64,000 bases of DNA from Usnea hakonensis (taxonomy: Eukaryota; Ascomycota; Lecanoromycetes; Lecanorales; Parmeliaceae). This document shows positions 11,958-23,307 of the stretch, in pieces (the first letter of the stretch is position 1; every line of letters starts with the position of its first letter). Below the pieces are notes generated by a model, which did not search any database, was not told where the DNA came from, and worked only from the letters and a program-made list of their open reading frames with translations. The position numbers and the translations under genes were made by a program. The stretch is from NCBI GenBank assembly GCA_013423325.1, contig BLJB01000203.1, positions 58,874 to 122,873 on the forward strand. The letters run 5' to 3'.

Positions 11958-12808
11958 TCAAACCCCTGCTGCTGCGGCGGCGTCTGCAGCGTGGGGCATC
12001 CACTCGATGCGACCATCTTCGTGAATATCCTCAACGTTTTCAAGTGCGAAATTCATCATCTCTTCCCACTCCTCGGGGTCAGCGACTTGATCGGCTTGAC
12101 CCAGCGGATCTGGGCAGGAGCAACTCTTCCACTTGGCACCACAAATATAACAAAACTCAGCGCCGCAGATGCATCTGGAAGATTTAGTCAGCAGTTGTAG
12201 CCTTAGCACTTCTTTGTCATTCGGTCAACTTACGTGATGTGTCTGCAACCCTTATCCAGCTCAACCATCCTCTTGCACTTAAAGCATTGCATAAAACCCG
12301 CCTCAGCCGCGGCCGTCATAATGGATTGATCAGGCGAGTCCTCGAAGCAGCCACCCTCATGAATTTCTTTCTTGCACACGATGCATGTCGACTTTCGACA
12401 AGAAGGGCATTTCCCTTGGTGACCATCAATTGCCTCTGGTGAAATGAAGGTTGCGCACTCAGGATCCCAGCAGTAGATTCGGTTTGTCGAAGAAATCTCT
12501 TCGGCTTTCGCCAGGAACTTTTCGGAAATATCCGATGATAGGAGCGATCCAGTATCCTCAAGTGTGATTGGTTGACCACAGCAGTGTGGCCGAGGGGTGG
12601 ACTCATATTCTCCGGCAACACTGAACCACTGAATAATGCATTCGCGGCAATATGGGTGACCACATGGTGCTGTCATAGTGACAGATTCTACCCATTCCCT
12701 ACACCCATGACACCACCGGACAACCTCGCGATTTTCTTGATCATCGATTTGACCGAGTACAGGCGTCGCGAGAGTATCGTTCGTGGCCGCGTCGTTCATG
12801 TCCTCCAT
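11958..12808 (-). CDS. RBR (RING-IBR-RING) E3 ubiquitin ligase
   Basis: Exons 12808-12234 and 12174-11958 give 263 residues. RING1 reads WCHGCREWVESVTMTAPCGH followed by YCRECI; the IBR has CWDPECATFI, CPSCRKSTCIVCK; RING2 reads CFKCKRMVELDKGCRHITCI then CGAEFCYICG. The Cys of HITC (residue 193) is where RBR ligases form the thioester with ubiquitin, and the intron interrupts the codon just before it. The start is the first ATG in frame. The C-terminus is uncertain: a second frame, down to 11756, reads as plausible protein (for example TEQLLDFGTCRESFHTQREK) and could be joined by an intron with a weak GTTGAG donor, or the gene may be frameshifted there. Confidence 0.85.
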
Positions 12809-14015
12809 CTGATAAGACTGACGTAGAAGGGACTGGCGTGAAAAGCCCCTCGAAAGCGGGCTGAAGTTGAACGATGTGACGGAGGCGGGATACTGACAGA
12901 GGATGGAAAGCCTAACGAATGATGGCTGCAATAAGAAGGAAAATCAAGGAGTCCAGGAGCAAGTTGAAAAGGCGTTGGTAGCAGCGTTGCTGGTGCGGAA
13001 GACGGTCAGTATCGCCATTGTTATTGTGTGGACACTTCGGAAGGTAGACAGCGGTAGGGCTGATCCGGAGGATGCAAGTGTTGTTACAACAGCACCGGCA
13101 TCTCAAGTTCTTCAAATCCGATCATTCGATGCATCGATATGACACCATGAGTACACCCCAACCAAAGGTTCTTGACCAACACATTGAAACAACATCTCGA
13201 CCAAAGACTTTTCGAGGACGAGAACTTGCAAGCGAAGGGAAGCAACATATATATATATAGTGGAGGACTGTCTGTTCTTCTAGACAGCTTGAATTCTTCG
13301 TTCTTCTTTCATGATGTTCTTCTCAACACGGGTGACACGCTTCCAACGGAGACTGAAAGAATGGGAAACATAAAGAAGAATGTATATTCGGCATCACACA
13401 AGCGGCACCTAGGAGGCTCAATATAGACACTTTGACAGTGTATATATGATTTATAGGACTTTCTGTCTCGTTTAACAGATCAGGATGGTATCACAACTTT
13501 GCTACGATTGAAGACATTAAATAACTTCTCCAGAGCATTCTAGTAGCCGCCTAAACGCTGTTGCCGCCTAAGCATCAACTCTCTTTGCCTCCTAGTGCTA
13601 AATAAAGGGCATTCATTCAATGCCGATTCGCTGCTAGGATCTTATAGTCACGAGGCAAGGCGTAAACACTTGCTGATTAAGACACCAAGGCCAGACTCAG
13701 TCCTGCTTGAACCGTAAATGTTAATGACAGGGGTCACAGGATCATGCAGCATGATTCCAGAAAATGTAAACGCATCAGCTACTTTAGTTGTGTTACTTCT
13801 AAGGTACCTAAGGTATGTTGTAGTTATCCACACCCCTTTTGAGTGGTCCATAATCGCGGCTTTGCCGCGCGGCTCAAAGAAAATCAAAATTCGCCACTTG
13901 ATTTGATGGCCAAGGCTCCAATGTCCAGACCGAATCGCATACAAAGCTGTCCTAGTAAAACACTCCATACATACCACTCAGACCATACAGCATCCAAATT
14001 ACCCCCAATAAAGTA
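12809..14015. other. Intergenic region between divergent RBR and AlkB genes
   Basis: No supported gene is seen. A short AT dinucleotide run lies near 13247-13258. The two flanking genes are transcribed away from each other, so both promoters should lie here. Confidence 0.5.
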
Positions 14016-15629
14016 ATGGAAGCCTTCATCTCCCGGAAGAAACCCAAACTGTCCCCACCCCCCCCAGAAACCCAATCAAAACCCTTCACTCAATCCCAAA
14101 ATATAGACACAGAAGAGGAAGAACAATCCACAGACCTCAAACTCGCAACCCTATCCTCCCTCTTCCCATCCGTAGACCAAGCAACACTCCTCGACCTCCT
14201 AATCTCATTCTCCGGCTCCGTCCCCGCGGTATCCGCTTCCCTCTCCCCCAGCGAACTACAAACCGCATCCCCTCGCAAACGACCCACCGCAAGCGTAGGC
14301 CATCAGACTTCTCTATCTGCTTTTCGTTCCAATCTGGAAGCGAGCACTGCGGGAATGTCTGGGAAACGGCGAATTCTGACCAAGAAAGGGCAGACGTTGC
14401 ATCTGTATTCGCCAGAGGACATCGCGGCTCTTACGCCGTGCTCGATTCTTCATAATTTTTTGCCGGCGCGGGAGGCAGATGATTTACTAAGAGAACTGCT
14501 GGAGGAGGCGCAGACTTTTGAGAGGCAGACGTTCAAGTTGTTTGATAATGTGGTGCAGTCGCCGCACTCGGCTTGCTTCTATGTTGATGGTCTAGAGGAA
14601 CGGGAGAGGCAGAGATCTGAGTATTTATATAACGGGAGCTATTTGAATGTAGGTCTCACCATTAATTTCTCTCGAACAAATGGTTCGAGTTTCTTGCTGC
14701 TGATAATGCCTATGGTAGGACGTGCGCCAGATCACACCGCAAATGCGGATTGTCTCCCAAAAGGTCCAGCCTGCGGTCAACGAAGAAATCGCCAAACGCA
14801 TCAAAAGCCACTACCCCAACGGCATGAAGCTCAAGTATCAGTCTCCTCACGAATGGATCCCCAATGCGGCGTTCGTGAATTTGTACCGAGGTGGGAGCGA
14901 AAGCGTGGGCTATCATTGCGATCAGCTGACCTACCTTGGGCCAAGAGCCATCATTGGCAGCCTGAGTCTTGGGGTTGCTCGCGAATTCCGAGTACGGAAG
15001 ATAGTAGCTCGTGACGACGAAGAGCAAGCAGACTCCAAGGACCAGCGCGCAGACGCCGAAGGCCAAATAGCAATCCACTTACCGCACAATTCGCTCCTAG
15101 TAATGCACGCGGAGATGCAAGAGGAATGGAAGCATAGCATCCATCCCAACAAAGTCATTGATCCGCACTCAATTGCGGGGAATAAACGTATCAATGTTAC
15201 TTACAGATGCTATCGCGAGATCTTTCATCCCAAGTATACTCCAAGATGCAGATGCAATGTGGCAACAGTATTACGATGCGTCCAGAAAAAAAAGGAAAAC
15301 AGAGGAAGGTATATGTGGATGTGCCATGCAGGCCTTACACCTGGCAAAGAAGGTTCGTACAACGCGGAATAGATCCTCTCCTGTTTGAGGACCAAAGCCA
15401 GGAACAAGACAATTTCGCGGGATTGCAAAGGCCCTATCACTCTTGTGACCTATATCATAAGTCTGATTTTTGGCTTGGAAAACAGTGCTGACACCGATTT
15501 TTGCGTAGGGTAAGAGGTTTCTTGATTTCCACTGACAGGAATCGTCATCTGACGGAGTCATGTAGTTGCACCTTCTTCCAGTGGGCTGAATTCGACGATA
15601 ATGGAGAACCCCCCTGGGCTACGAAATAA
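14016..15629 (+). CDS. AlkB-like 2-oxoglutarate/Fe(II) dioxygenase with CUE and GRF zinc-finger domains
   Basis: Exons are 14016-14648, 14719-15352, the single base 15509, and 15566-15629, giving 443 residues. Residues 42-78 look like a ubiquitin-binding CUE helix bundle (LSSLFPSVDQATLLDLL). The dioxygenase core has the iron ligands H277 and D279 (GYHCDQLTY) and H350 (EWKHSIHP), and the arginines of NVTYRCYR that bind 2-oxoglutarate. The C-terminus is a GRF finger: CRCNVATVLRCVQKKKENRG, then MWMCHAG, then CTFFQWAEFDDNGEPPW. This architecture fits nucleic-acid alkylation repair (ALKBH2/3-like) in fungi. The last junction is odd: a plain intron 15353-15565 shifts the frame, and only addition of one G (15509, between a TAG acceptor and a GTAAGA donor) restores the finger. 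Confidence 0.88.
15353..15565 (+). other. Twin-intron (stwintron-like) arrangement with a 1-nt exon
   Basis: The segment splits into an upstream intron 15353-15508 (donor GTTCGT, branch GTGCTGAC, acceptor GCGTAG), the single base G15509, and a downstream intron 15510-15565 (donor GTAAGA, branch ATCTGACG, acceptor ATGTAG). Removing both leaves GAA-GGT-TGC, which joins the two halves of the GRF finger in frame. Removing the upstream unit first rebuilds a G|GTAAGA donor, as in spliceosomal twin introns. Confidence 0.6.
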
Positions 15630-15781
15630 CATAGATCTCGAGTCCAGAAACAGACTCCACCATTGCATCATTCGATCCACTACTGTGGTAGTGGGTTGCA
15701 ACACCAACCGAAGCAGGCGGATCTAAATCCTTAGGCCCTGGATGAATACTTCGAAGACAAGGTGCAGAATGGTAGTCAGTC

Positions 15782-17110
15782 TCAATTCCACCAAAAGCTT
15801 ACACTGAAGCTAACGGTCAGGCTCCGCACAAAGTGCCACCATCCGACTGGGATATAAAGGCATTCACCTTCGTTCAGAATCGTCTCCACGAAGATTGCCT
15901 CTCCAAAGAGTGGAAATTCCTCAAGCACCTTGTCCTCTGCCTCAACATCGACCTCACTCGTGTTACTCATGTCCACGCCACCACCCTCTGTACCCTTCGG
16001 ATACAGCTTTCTACTTTCGCTGGGGCTATAGAGTCTTACATACTTCTTGCCTACAACCTGACACAAAATGTTGTGATAGGGATCAGTATGTAAGGGCGAA
16101 ACAGTTCCAGCTGGTCCAAACCATGCGTTTAGCAAAGGCTCATCCAATGTTGGCTGTGGCTCTTTTGCTCCAAGCGGTGTTCCTGGAGCTGGTAGCGGAG
16201 GATTGGTGTAACAGTAATCTGGGATAGAGATGTCGTTCCGAAGGGACGGTACCTGAGTGAAAAGGTCGTGTTGAGCTAGATAGCCTATGCCGTTTTCTCC
16301 TGCGTTAGATGGATCTTGAAGCAGATAGCGAGACAAGAAATTCTTGAATGGCATGATCGACTGGCCCCACCCTGCATCCGTATAGCTGCGACCAATCTCT
16401 ACTGGTATTAGTCTCCTCCCTCCAAACGTTCTCTTCACGAGGTATGCCGTACTGTTCCAGGAGCGTTCGTGCAGAGCTGGCCAATGTGTTAAGGCGTCTT
16501 GAATGACGAGTGGAAGGCCAGAATCTAAGTGCCTCTGGAAAGCCTCCATTGACAGCGCAGCTTGGATAGGTATCTGCTTCCTAATCTCAGGTACATTCTT
16601 GCCTTCAGTGGGAAATGTGTCATCATGCTTCCTGCGCTTCTTCTTCGGCGACTCGTCGCCTTGCTCCTCAACGTAATTCTGTAAAGCAGACATCAGCTCC
16701 TCAATCATATCTTCCCTCTCTGGCGCCCCAGCCATTATGACAGCCATATCGAGCAACGTGACAGCTTCTTGCACCCAGTCCTCCATTCCCTCTTCGCAGT
16801 GGAAAATGTTTTTTCCATCAGCGTTTCTAGAAGTCCTTGCCCTCTCAATTGCCCCGATCCTATCTTGAACGACCATGATTGCCTGTCCAATACTGGCATC
16901 AGTGTACAGCCTCCGCCAGCAGACCGGTACTTTGCTGAAAGGGTAGCTGTGTATCTTTGCATGGGCGAGCTGTATCAGAGTCGCTGGGTGGGAAGGCAGT
17001 ATTGAGCGCGTGGAAGGCGGGCACTCGAGAATGGAGTCATTGGGGGAGGGCTGGAGAAGAGCTTGAAGTATTCGGTCGAGAAGCTCTAGGAGCGAGATGG
17101 GGAGCACCAT
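15782..17110 (-). CDS. JmjC-domain 2-oxoglutarate/Fe(II) dioxygenase (JMJD5/KDM8-like)
   Basis: A single-exon gene of 442 codons counted from the first ATG. The N-terminal 170 residues are helical and contain a KKKRRK basic patch that could be a nuclear signal. The cupin/JmjC domain includes [23 protein letters not shown], then [18 protein letters not shown] with iron ligands H341 and D343, and [20 protein letters not shown] with the third ligand H426. This order is typical of the JMJD5 (KDM8) branch, which hydroxylates or clips protein substrates. It converges tail-to-tail on the AlkB gene, with about 150 bp between stops. Confidence 0.92.
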   Translation of the reverse strand: MVLPISLLELLDRILQALLQPSPNDSILECPPSTRSILPSHPATLIQLAHAKIHSYPFSKVPVCWRRLYTDASIGQAIMVVQDRIGAIERARTSRNADGKNIFHCEEGMEDWVQEAVTLLDMAVIMAGAPEREDMIEELMSALQNYVEEQGDESPKKKRRKHDDTFPTEGKNVPEIRKQIPIQAALSMEAFQRHLDSGLPLVIQDALTHWPALHERSWNSTAYLVKRTFGGRRLIPVEIGRSYTDAGWGQSIMPFKNFLSRYLLQDPSNAGENGIGYLAQHDLFTQVPSLRNDISIPDYCYTNPPLPAPGTPLGAKEPQPTLDEPLLNAWFGPAGTVSPLHTDPYHNILCQVVGKKYVRLYSPSESRKLYPKGTEGGGVDMSNTSEVDVEAEDKVLEEFPLFGEAIFVETILNEGECLYIPVGWWHFVRSLTVSFSVSFWWN

Positions 17111-17423
17111 TTGCGCTTGCGAAGACGAGATAGTTAAACCGTTAGCAGAGGCATACCAAGATAAGCAAGATCCTTTCTTAGGCTCACTCCTGTCATCAAG
17201 ACTCACTAAAGACTAGAAAGTCGTTACGTCCGAGGCGTCCTAATGTACGAAGCCCTAACCCCATTTTCGGAAGGCGGCCCCAGGTTTTGCAGACATGAGG
17301 GCAGTACATTATCCGAAGAAGTCTTGGCGTTGTTGGACATTCTTCACAACAGATACTCCGTATATCAATTGAAGGCAATCCGATAACATGTGACAAGAAG
17401 AAGATGAAAAAAATTAGAAAATG

Positions 17424-17434
17424 AAAAAAAAAAA
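17424..17434 (-). terminator. RNA polymerase III oligo-T terminator
   Basis: On the minus strand, a run of eleven T residues directly follows the discriminator base of the tRNA gene. This is the expected pol III stop signal. Confidence 0.85.
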
Positions 17435-17514
17435 TGATCGGATTGAGGATCGAACTCAAGACCTTATCCGTAATTATGTTAAGGATACGTGATAACCAAC
17501 TACACCATTCGACC
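17435..17514 (-). tRNA. tRNA-Val (AAC) with a short intron
   Basis: On the minus strand the 80-nt segment folds as a cloverleaf. The 5' acceptor GGTCGAA pairs with TCCGATC (one GT pair, one mismatch). The D arm TGGTGTAGTTGGTTATCACG is almost identical to eukaryotic tRNA-Val. The anticodon stem TATCC/GGATA encloses TTAACA, an extra six bases, then C. The T arm is TTGAG-TTCGATC-CTCAA. Removing about six bases (TAATTA) after position 37 gives a normal 7-base loop with anticodon AAC. It is followed by a T11 terminator. Confidence 0.88.
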
Positions 17515-18709
17515 ACATTTACTAGGAGCAATATTAATTAAATAAATATTCTAAAATTGTTCTCAATCTTCGCGTAATATACCCCAAAGCTAAGAGCTTG
17601 ACTAACACTAACCAAAAAGGGCGGCTACCGCCCGGCTCTGACGGCCCCTAAAGAGTATTACGTGCATCACGAGCCTTTTTCAGCCGAGCGCTTTCATAAT
17701 TGTCATTACATTGAAATTGTAGGCAAATTTTTGGATCTCGCAACAGGAATGGTAGTACTCTCATTCTTCTAGTCCAAATACCACACAAAACGTGTGTTTG
17801 GTCCTATCTTTCTGTACGTCCAGCTCGATCTTCGACAAGTTCTATGCTAGATGTGGAGAGATAATTCAAGAGAACGCGAACGATTTGCATCTACGAGACC
17901 CTTTTTGGTTGGCCACAACCCATATATTTCTCTGCAGTCTAGGCCGCAGTTGAATTAAGTATGCGCAAATGCCCAGCGCTTTTGTGGCGTAGTCCAAGGT
18001 GTTTGACTGGACAGGTTCGTGGTAAATGCAGTATGTACCGAACTGTGGTACGGAGTAGTGGGACACCCTTATCACAGAGCATTGCCATTCGCGTGATTTG
18101 TTTTAATCGCAGCACCTCTGCATTAGCGTTTGTGGGGACCACTTTTTTGTCAGCCTGCATTCATTGATTCAGTTGGCCATGGTCATACAAATAATCATCT
18201 TGCTACACCAAGTGTGATTCTTCACTAGTAGGTCTGTTCAATAAGCCGCATAGCAAGGCTACTTGGCCTCAGATGGCAGCCATGAAGATCTGATCGACTA
18301 GCCGGATGTGCATATATGGTATGCCAATCGAATGCACTGCTTTCAGATTTGTTGCAGGCGCCAAGAATCATTTTCTGGGTTACCCTGCTCCCCTGATAGC
18401 AGATTGTGAAATACTAATACCTTGGGAGTCTGTGCTTTACTTACGCCCTGTTTGTAGGGCGAATTCCCCACACAAGTGTTGGTGGCGTGTGTGGCCGAAG
18501 GATTTTACCGTAAAAATGAAAATTGTCAGAGTCAGCGGTTTCACGGGCACTAGCCTTGCGAGCGAGTCTCAGCCTCGTCGGGGCTGGGATATGTTCTTTC
18601 GTACTTGATGTCCTTGTCTCTCCCCTATTTTTCTTGACGCCGCGGTAAGACAGTGAAAGACTTGCTCGAATGCACAGAGGTCTCGGACTGCCACGTGTCT
18701 CCCCTCATC
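17515..18709. other. Intergenic region upstream of the sugar transporter
   Basis: Only short unsupported frames are present. No RNA gene or repeat was recognised beyond the adjacent tRNA. Confidence 0.5.
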
Positions 18710-21172
18710 ATGCGTCGATCTACACACAGCCGCAGTGAGATAAGGGTGGTCGGTCTACGAGGCCCTTTCATCGACTACCCCAGTGAAGATGACGAGATCA
18801 GAAGACTGAATGGCTTTCTGCGAAGGACTGGTCTAGGCGACTACGAACGAGATTTTCGCATTGGGGCTTTCCTCGCCCGTCGAAATCCTGGTGCCGACCA
18901 GGTTCACTTTATCAGAAATTTCCGCAGGAAAGAAGAAGCAGCATCATCAGAGAGCAGGCCAAATGGTTCTGCCCACCAACACTTGCAATACGGGCCCAGT
19001 GAAGAGAACAAAGCATTACGAGAAGCCGAGGAGGACCGCATTCTATCACGTGAAGGATACAAAGAAAAATGGTTCAGATTACACGTCTTATTCCGACAGA
19101 ATTGGCACGTGATTGCGCTGGTGGGATGCTGCTCTCTAGGGGCCATAATACAAGGTTGGGATGAGACTGCTATCAACGGAGGTTGGTTTGACGTCGTTTG
19201 AGATGAGAACGCTACTGACATTGACCTCAGCACAATTGTACTATGAACCTGATTTTGGGATCTCTGGGTCCCCTGGAATTATCGGTGTCATCAATGCAGC
19301 ACCGTACTTGATGTGCCTATTTTCTTGCTGGTAGGTTGGCAGTAGTCCTCCCGTCCGACACCCAGACTTCAAGAGTTTTCTAATTCACCTTTTCTTCTTC
19401 GCTTGACCTAGATCTCCTTGACATGGTATGCTGACATCATCAATAGCTTGACAGGTCTCCTCAATCGTTACCTGGGCCGAAAAGGAACTATCATGTTCTG
19501 CTGCGTGTTTAGCTTCGCTTCGTGTCTCGGCCAGGCACTTTCTCAAACGTGGCACCAACTTCTTGTATGCCGTCTGCTACTGGGGTTTGGTATCGGGCCC
19601 AAGACTGCAACGATCCCGATTTATGCTGCGGAAAGCGTGCCTTCAGAAGAGATCAGAGGAGCAATCGTCATGACTTGGCAGTTGTGTACAGCCTTTGGCA
19701 TAATGCTTGGCTACATCTTCACCTACGCATTCCAGAGCCGGCATGGTTGGCGGTTCATGGTCGGCAGTCCGATGATCGCTCCCGCTGTACTCTTCTTCTT
19801 GATGCTAGCGATTCCCGAATCCCCACGTTGGCATCTCCTCCAAGCAAAACGGCTGGAAAATGGCAATAATCCCAACCGTTTGCTTATCATCAAGCATTAC
19901 GAAAAGGCCTTCGATGCGTTGCGCAGACTTCGGCACACAAAACTTCAGGCAGCAAGAGATCTTTACACCATCGACATATGGCTGCGAATGGATGAACCTC
20001 GATCATCCCCAGATATACAGGAAGACCATCAAAGCCTGAGACTAAGATCTCGGCTGGAGACGTGGTTTCCCGATATCTTCATACTATTCAAGGACCCAAG
20101 ATGTCTTCGGGCTATGATTTCTGGCCTGATTGTCTTGTCTCTTCAACAGCTATGTGGTGTAAACGTCTTCGCTTACTATTCTAGCTCAATTTATAAGGAT
20201 TTATTGCTGGGGGGACCAAATCCGGACCACACTGCACTTGGGGTACGAAGCCCAGGAAGGATACAGTGTGCCTCTACTGACAGTGGAATAGTACTCGCTT
20301 GGGGTCGGTGGAATAAATTTCGGCCTTGCAATTGTGGCGCTTTTCCTTATCGACAGCGTTGGCCGCCGTTTGTTGTTGGTCCTTACGTTACCGTTGATGG
20401 GCGCTTGCCAATTCGCCACGGCGTTCAGCTTTGGAACACACATCCCAGTTGCCGACAAATGGCGTCACACCTCGGTTCTGATATGTTCATATCTGTTCTG
20501 TGTATTCTATAGCATTGGAGAGGGACCAGTGCCACTAGTAAGAAGGTCTTCACTCCGTTCAAAACAGCTGCTAAATCTTCAGGTTTACGCGTCCGAAGTT
20601 CTTCCCCTAGAAGTAAGAGATACAGGTAGGGCGGCACATGAAGGGTTCAGCCTCCAAATGCTAAGCTATCGTAGGGGTGGGACTACTTACGGGTGTCTAT
20701 TGGGGCCTAAATTCCCTCATGGCCTTGACATGGCCTCCAATGTATAGTAGTTTGAAACCAGAAGGGAGCTTCAGCTTCTTTGGCGGACTGAATTTGATCG
20801 GTTGGGCCTTGGTCATCTTGTGGGTACCGCTTGTCCTGTTGCTACACTGGTCAACTGACATGCATGTGGCTCAGCTTCGTCCCTGATACGAGTCGCTACA
20901 AGTTGGAAGAGGTCGACAAAGTCTTCCGTTTCACGATTGGCCAAATCATGGACAATGGATGGGCCCAAATGAAGTGGCTAGCAGGAAAGAAAGGACCTGA
21001 CTCCCGTCGTTGGGTAATAAATAAATTTCCAGAGCTTGTCCCTCGCTCGAACGACATAAGCACCTCTGAAGTTGAGCTGGATGATCGCGAAGCTTCTACA
21101 GGCAGTAGCGAGACCGTCAATGAAGAGAGCGAAGCTACCAATGGCTATGTTGAAAGTCCGGCAAAAAGATAG
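18710..21172 (+). CDS. MFS sugar transporter
   Basis: Seven exons (18710-19181, 19231-19330, 19447-20242, 20292-20537, 20583-20625, 20675-20819, 20875-21172) join in phase to 699 residues. A charged cytosolic N-terminus of about 130 residues precedes the first helix (HVIALVGCCSLGAIIQGWDE). Sugar-porter signatures are in order: NRYLGRKGTI after helix 2, GFGIGPKTATIPIYAAE, IPESPRW after helix 6, QQLCGVNVFAYY in helix 7, VGRR after helix 8, and VPDTSRYKLEEVDKVF at the end of helix 12. The long N-terminus and variant final motif resemble the subgroup of fungal MFS transporters near myo-inositol/polyol carriers; the substrate cannot be read from sequence. Unspliced, it looks broken, but all introns are ordinary. 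Confidence 0.93.
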
Positions 21173-21567
21173 CCCATACGGCGAACCAACATGATTAGAG
21201 ATGTGTAACAGATGGGGAGATACACACTCTGTTGGACCTTTGGGTGTGGTATATTGCGGAGTGGGGCATTCGGGTATGTCTTTTTCTCACAAAATAATAC
21301 GTGCTAGGATGGTGGAACAGGCGGAAAGTATCGCAACCCCATTTTATTTCGATCTCTCTCATAAACGATAAACAGCAATAAGTGCATTATCCGCCACATC
21401 ACGAACCATGCCCATGGTCTCATGCAGTGTTTCGAGCCCATACCTGAAAGCACGGAAACACCGAAAAAAGTGATTTATGCGATATACGAAATCACAAACC
21501 CCTAGTCCTACTACGTTGAACAAATTGTAATCCACAATGGAATTGTTACACCATTGACCGTTTGCTC
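21173..21567. other. Short intergenic region between convergent genes
   Basis: About 400 bp between the transporter stop and the CorA-like stop. No gene is seen; it should hold the two 3' untranslated regions. Confidence 0.6.
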
Positions 21568-23307
21568 TTACTTGAAGTATCTGTACAATCTCTCAAGAAG
21601 CTGTATCGAAACCAGGGTCACTGCCATCAGTGAAAGAGTAACCATAATGGGTATCCACGTCTGTGGAGCCGCTGCAAAATGATTTGGCTCCTGTGAAGGC
21701 GTCTTCGGAAGTAGTTGGACGAGGTTCGAGCTGAAGATGGTGGCGACCAAGCTAGCCGGGAGATAGAATGTTGCAACGGAGGTCAAAGCTTTGATAGTCT
21801 TTGAATCCTTGTCCCTCTGCTCGCTAAGTAGGGTCAGAACCTTGGCTTGAGAGTCTAACGTGCCCAGTGTATTGAACATGTTAGTGTTAGTCTTCTGCAT
21901 TTCCTTGCTGGCCCGGAAGTCCAAAATCTTATGCAGCTGTCACGAATAATAATGATCAGTACGCAAACATAAAACACGGCTGTAGAGATGCAGGAAATTT
22001 CAAGGAGATGCTGGGTTACCAGTTCGGCGGACCGATGGGCTTGGGCAGCCAGTCTCTGAATGCTTTCCTTATGGAATTCTAGCTGCTTGACGAAGCCGCG
22101 AACGTCCACAACGGACGCTTGTATTCTAGGTCCAGTACGATTCTCCATCCAACGCTCTTCGCATGTTCTCAATACTGCGATATTTCCTTCTATAGCAGGT
22201 AGTATCTGAGCGAGTTTCCACTGGAATTTCTGTAGATTCTGACATTGTTCAAATTCTACAGAGTAATCCGAGAGAGGATATTTGCAACTACGGCCTACTC
22301 TGGAGAAGTGGGCTGCATCAACCTGACGGTGAGGTCAGCTTTGGACAATGGCTTTCATAGACTGGGGAACTTACCAGTGGCTCTAGGGATATGCGTAGCT
22401 CTTCGATAAAGTCATCCCAATTGATGCTCTGAAAATCGATGAATATAAGGTGGAGCGACATGGGGTCTTCTTCATGCACGGAAAGAAAATCTGGTTTGTC
22501 TATGACTAGCCTCAAGCGACTCAATACCTCTTGGCTTGGTTGTATAATTATCCACGTCGAATTCCGCGGTCCATGATTCTTCTGACAGACTCCTATCTGG
22601 CGCATAGAGAATGGGTCGCCTCGGTTGCGATTGTTGCGAACCGGGTATTGTATTCGATAGCAGATTTCTGCTCAATAGTAAGCAAGCGAGCAATTGATTA
22701 ATCAAAGGGTCAATAACTCACCGTATTGATCACATTCGTGACTGTTTAAGTGGGTTCGGCAGGCACTCCAACGGAACTGCTGAATATCTCTCCTTCTGCT
22801 TCGGAAAGCTTGTACAACGTTGTAAACGTCATCGCCAAATTTATGAACCTGAAAGATATGCTGAAAGCTCGAGAGAGAGACATTGAGACATGACCATGAA
22901 GTGTTCCGCGATATAATGCTAGGAACAGTCAATCAATTGATGAGCGGTTGACTATACAGCTTAGAATAAAATCATGTGGATCTCACTAGAACGAATGCTG
23001 CTCGCGAGACGAGTTGGCCTACCCGCTTCGTATTTTAGCTGTGCATCGTGGCTCGAGTCCTTAATAAGGGGAGACCTACGGTTGCGTCAAACTGTAACTC
23101 TTTCGGACTGGTGAAGCTGACCTGTTGTAGATCTGGAGATATGTTAACTGTAGTTCACTTGGTGTGTATTCTCAGCCCACCATTGATATGGCAACTACGT
23201 TTCGACTGTCTCTTTAGAACCTCGACAGCCTCGACTGAGGTACTGAATACCAAATCCTCATCTTCGGAGACTTGGCGCTCAGACACAAGTGGATGCTTGG
23301 TGTTCAT
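21568..23307 (-). CDS. Fungal CorA-like membrane protein
   Basis: Exons 23307-23159, 23121-23080, 22918-22722, 22667-22375, 22322-21978 and 21936-21568 join in phase to 464 residues. The N-terminal 250 residues are a soluble domain (VHKFGDDVYNVVQAF, NSTWIIIQPS). A long helical segment follows (EGNIAVLRTCEERWMENRTG to DSQAKVLTLLSEQRDKDSKT). Two C-terminal membrane helices, ATFYLPASLVATIFSSNLV and WIPIMVTLSLMAVTLVSI, come last. This is the layout of CorA-type magnesium channels and of the large fungal CorA-like family, but the GMN signature between the helices is absent, so ion transport is not assured. The first intron is only 37 nt, and the start (first ATG) is less sure than the rest. Confidence 0.78.

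Noticed and set aside
12903..13142. Frames on both strands just upstream of the RBR gene
   Set aside because: Short, mutually overlapping and without recognisable domains; the region is a promoter.
14016..15014. AlkB-like protein truncated after the first exon frame
   Set aside because: A 70-nt intron (14649-14718) joins the N-terminal domain to the dioxygenase core.
18653..21172. Sugar transporter as a frameshifted pseudogene
   Set aside because: The frame changes coincide with GT..AG introns with branch sites, and seven exons add up to exactly 2100 nt with all transporter motifs in order.
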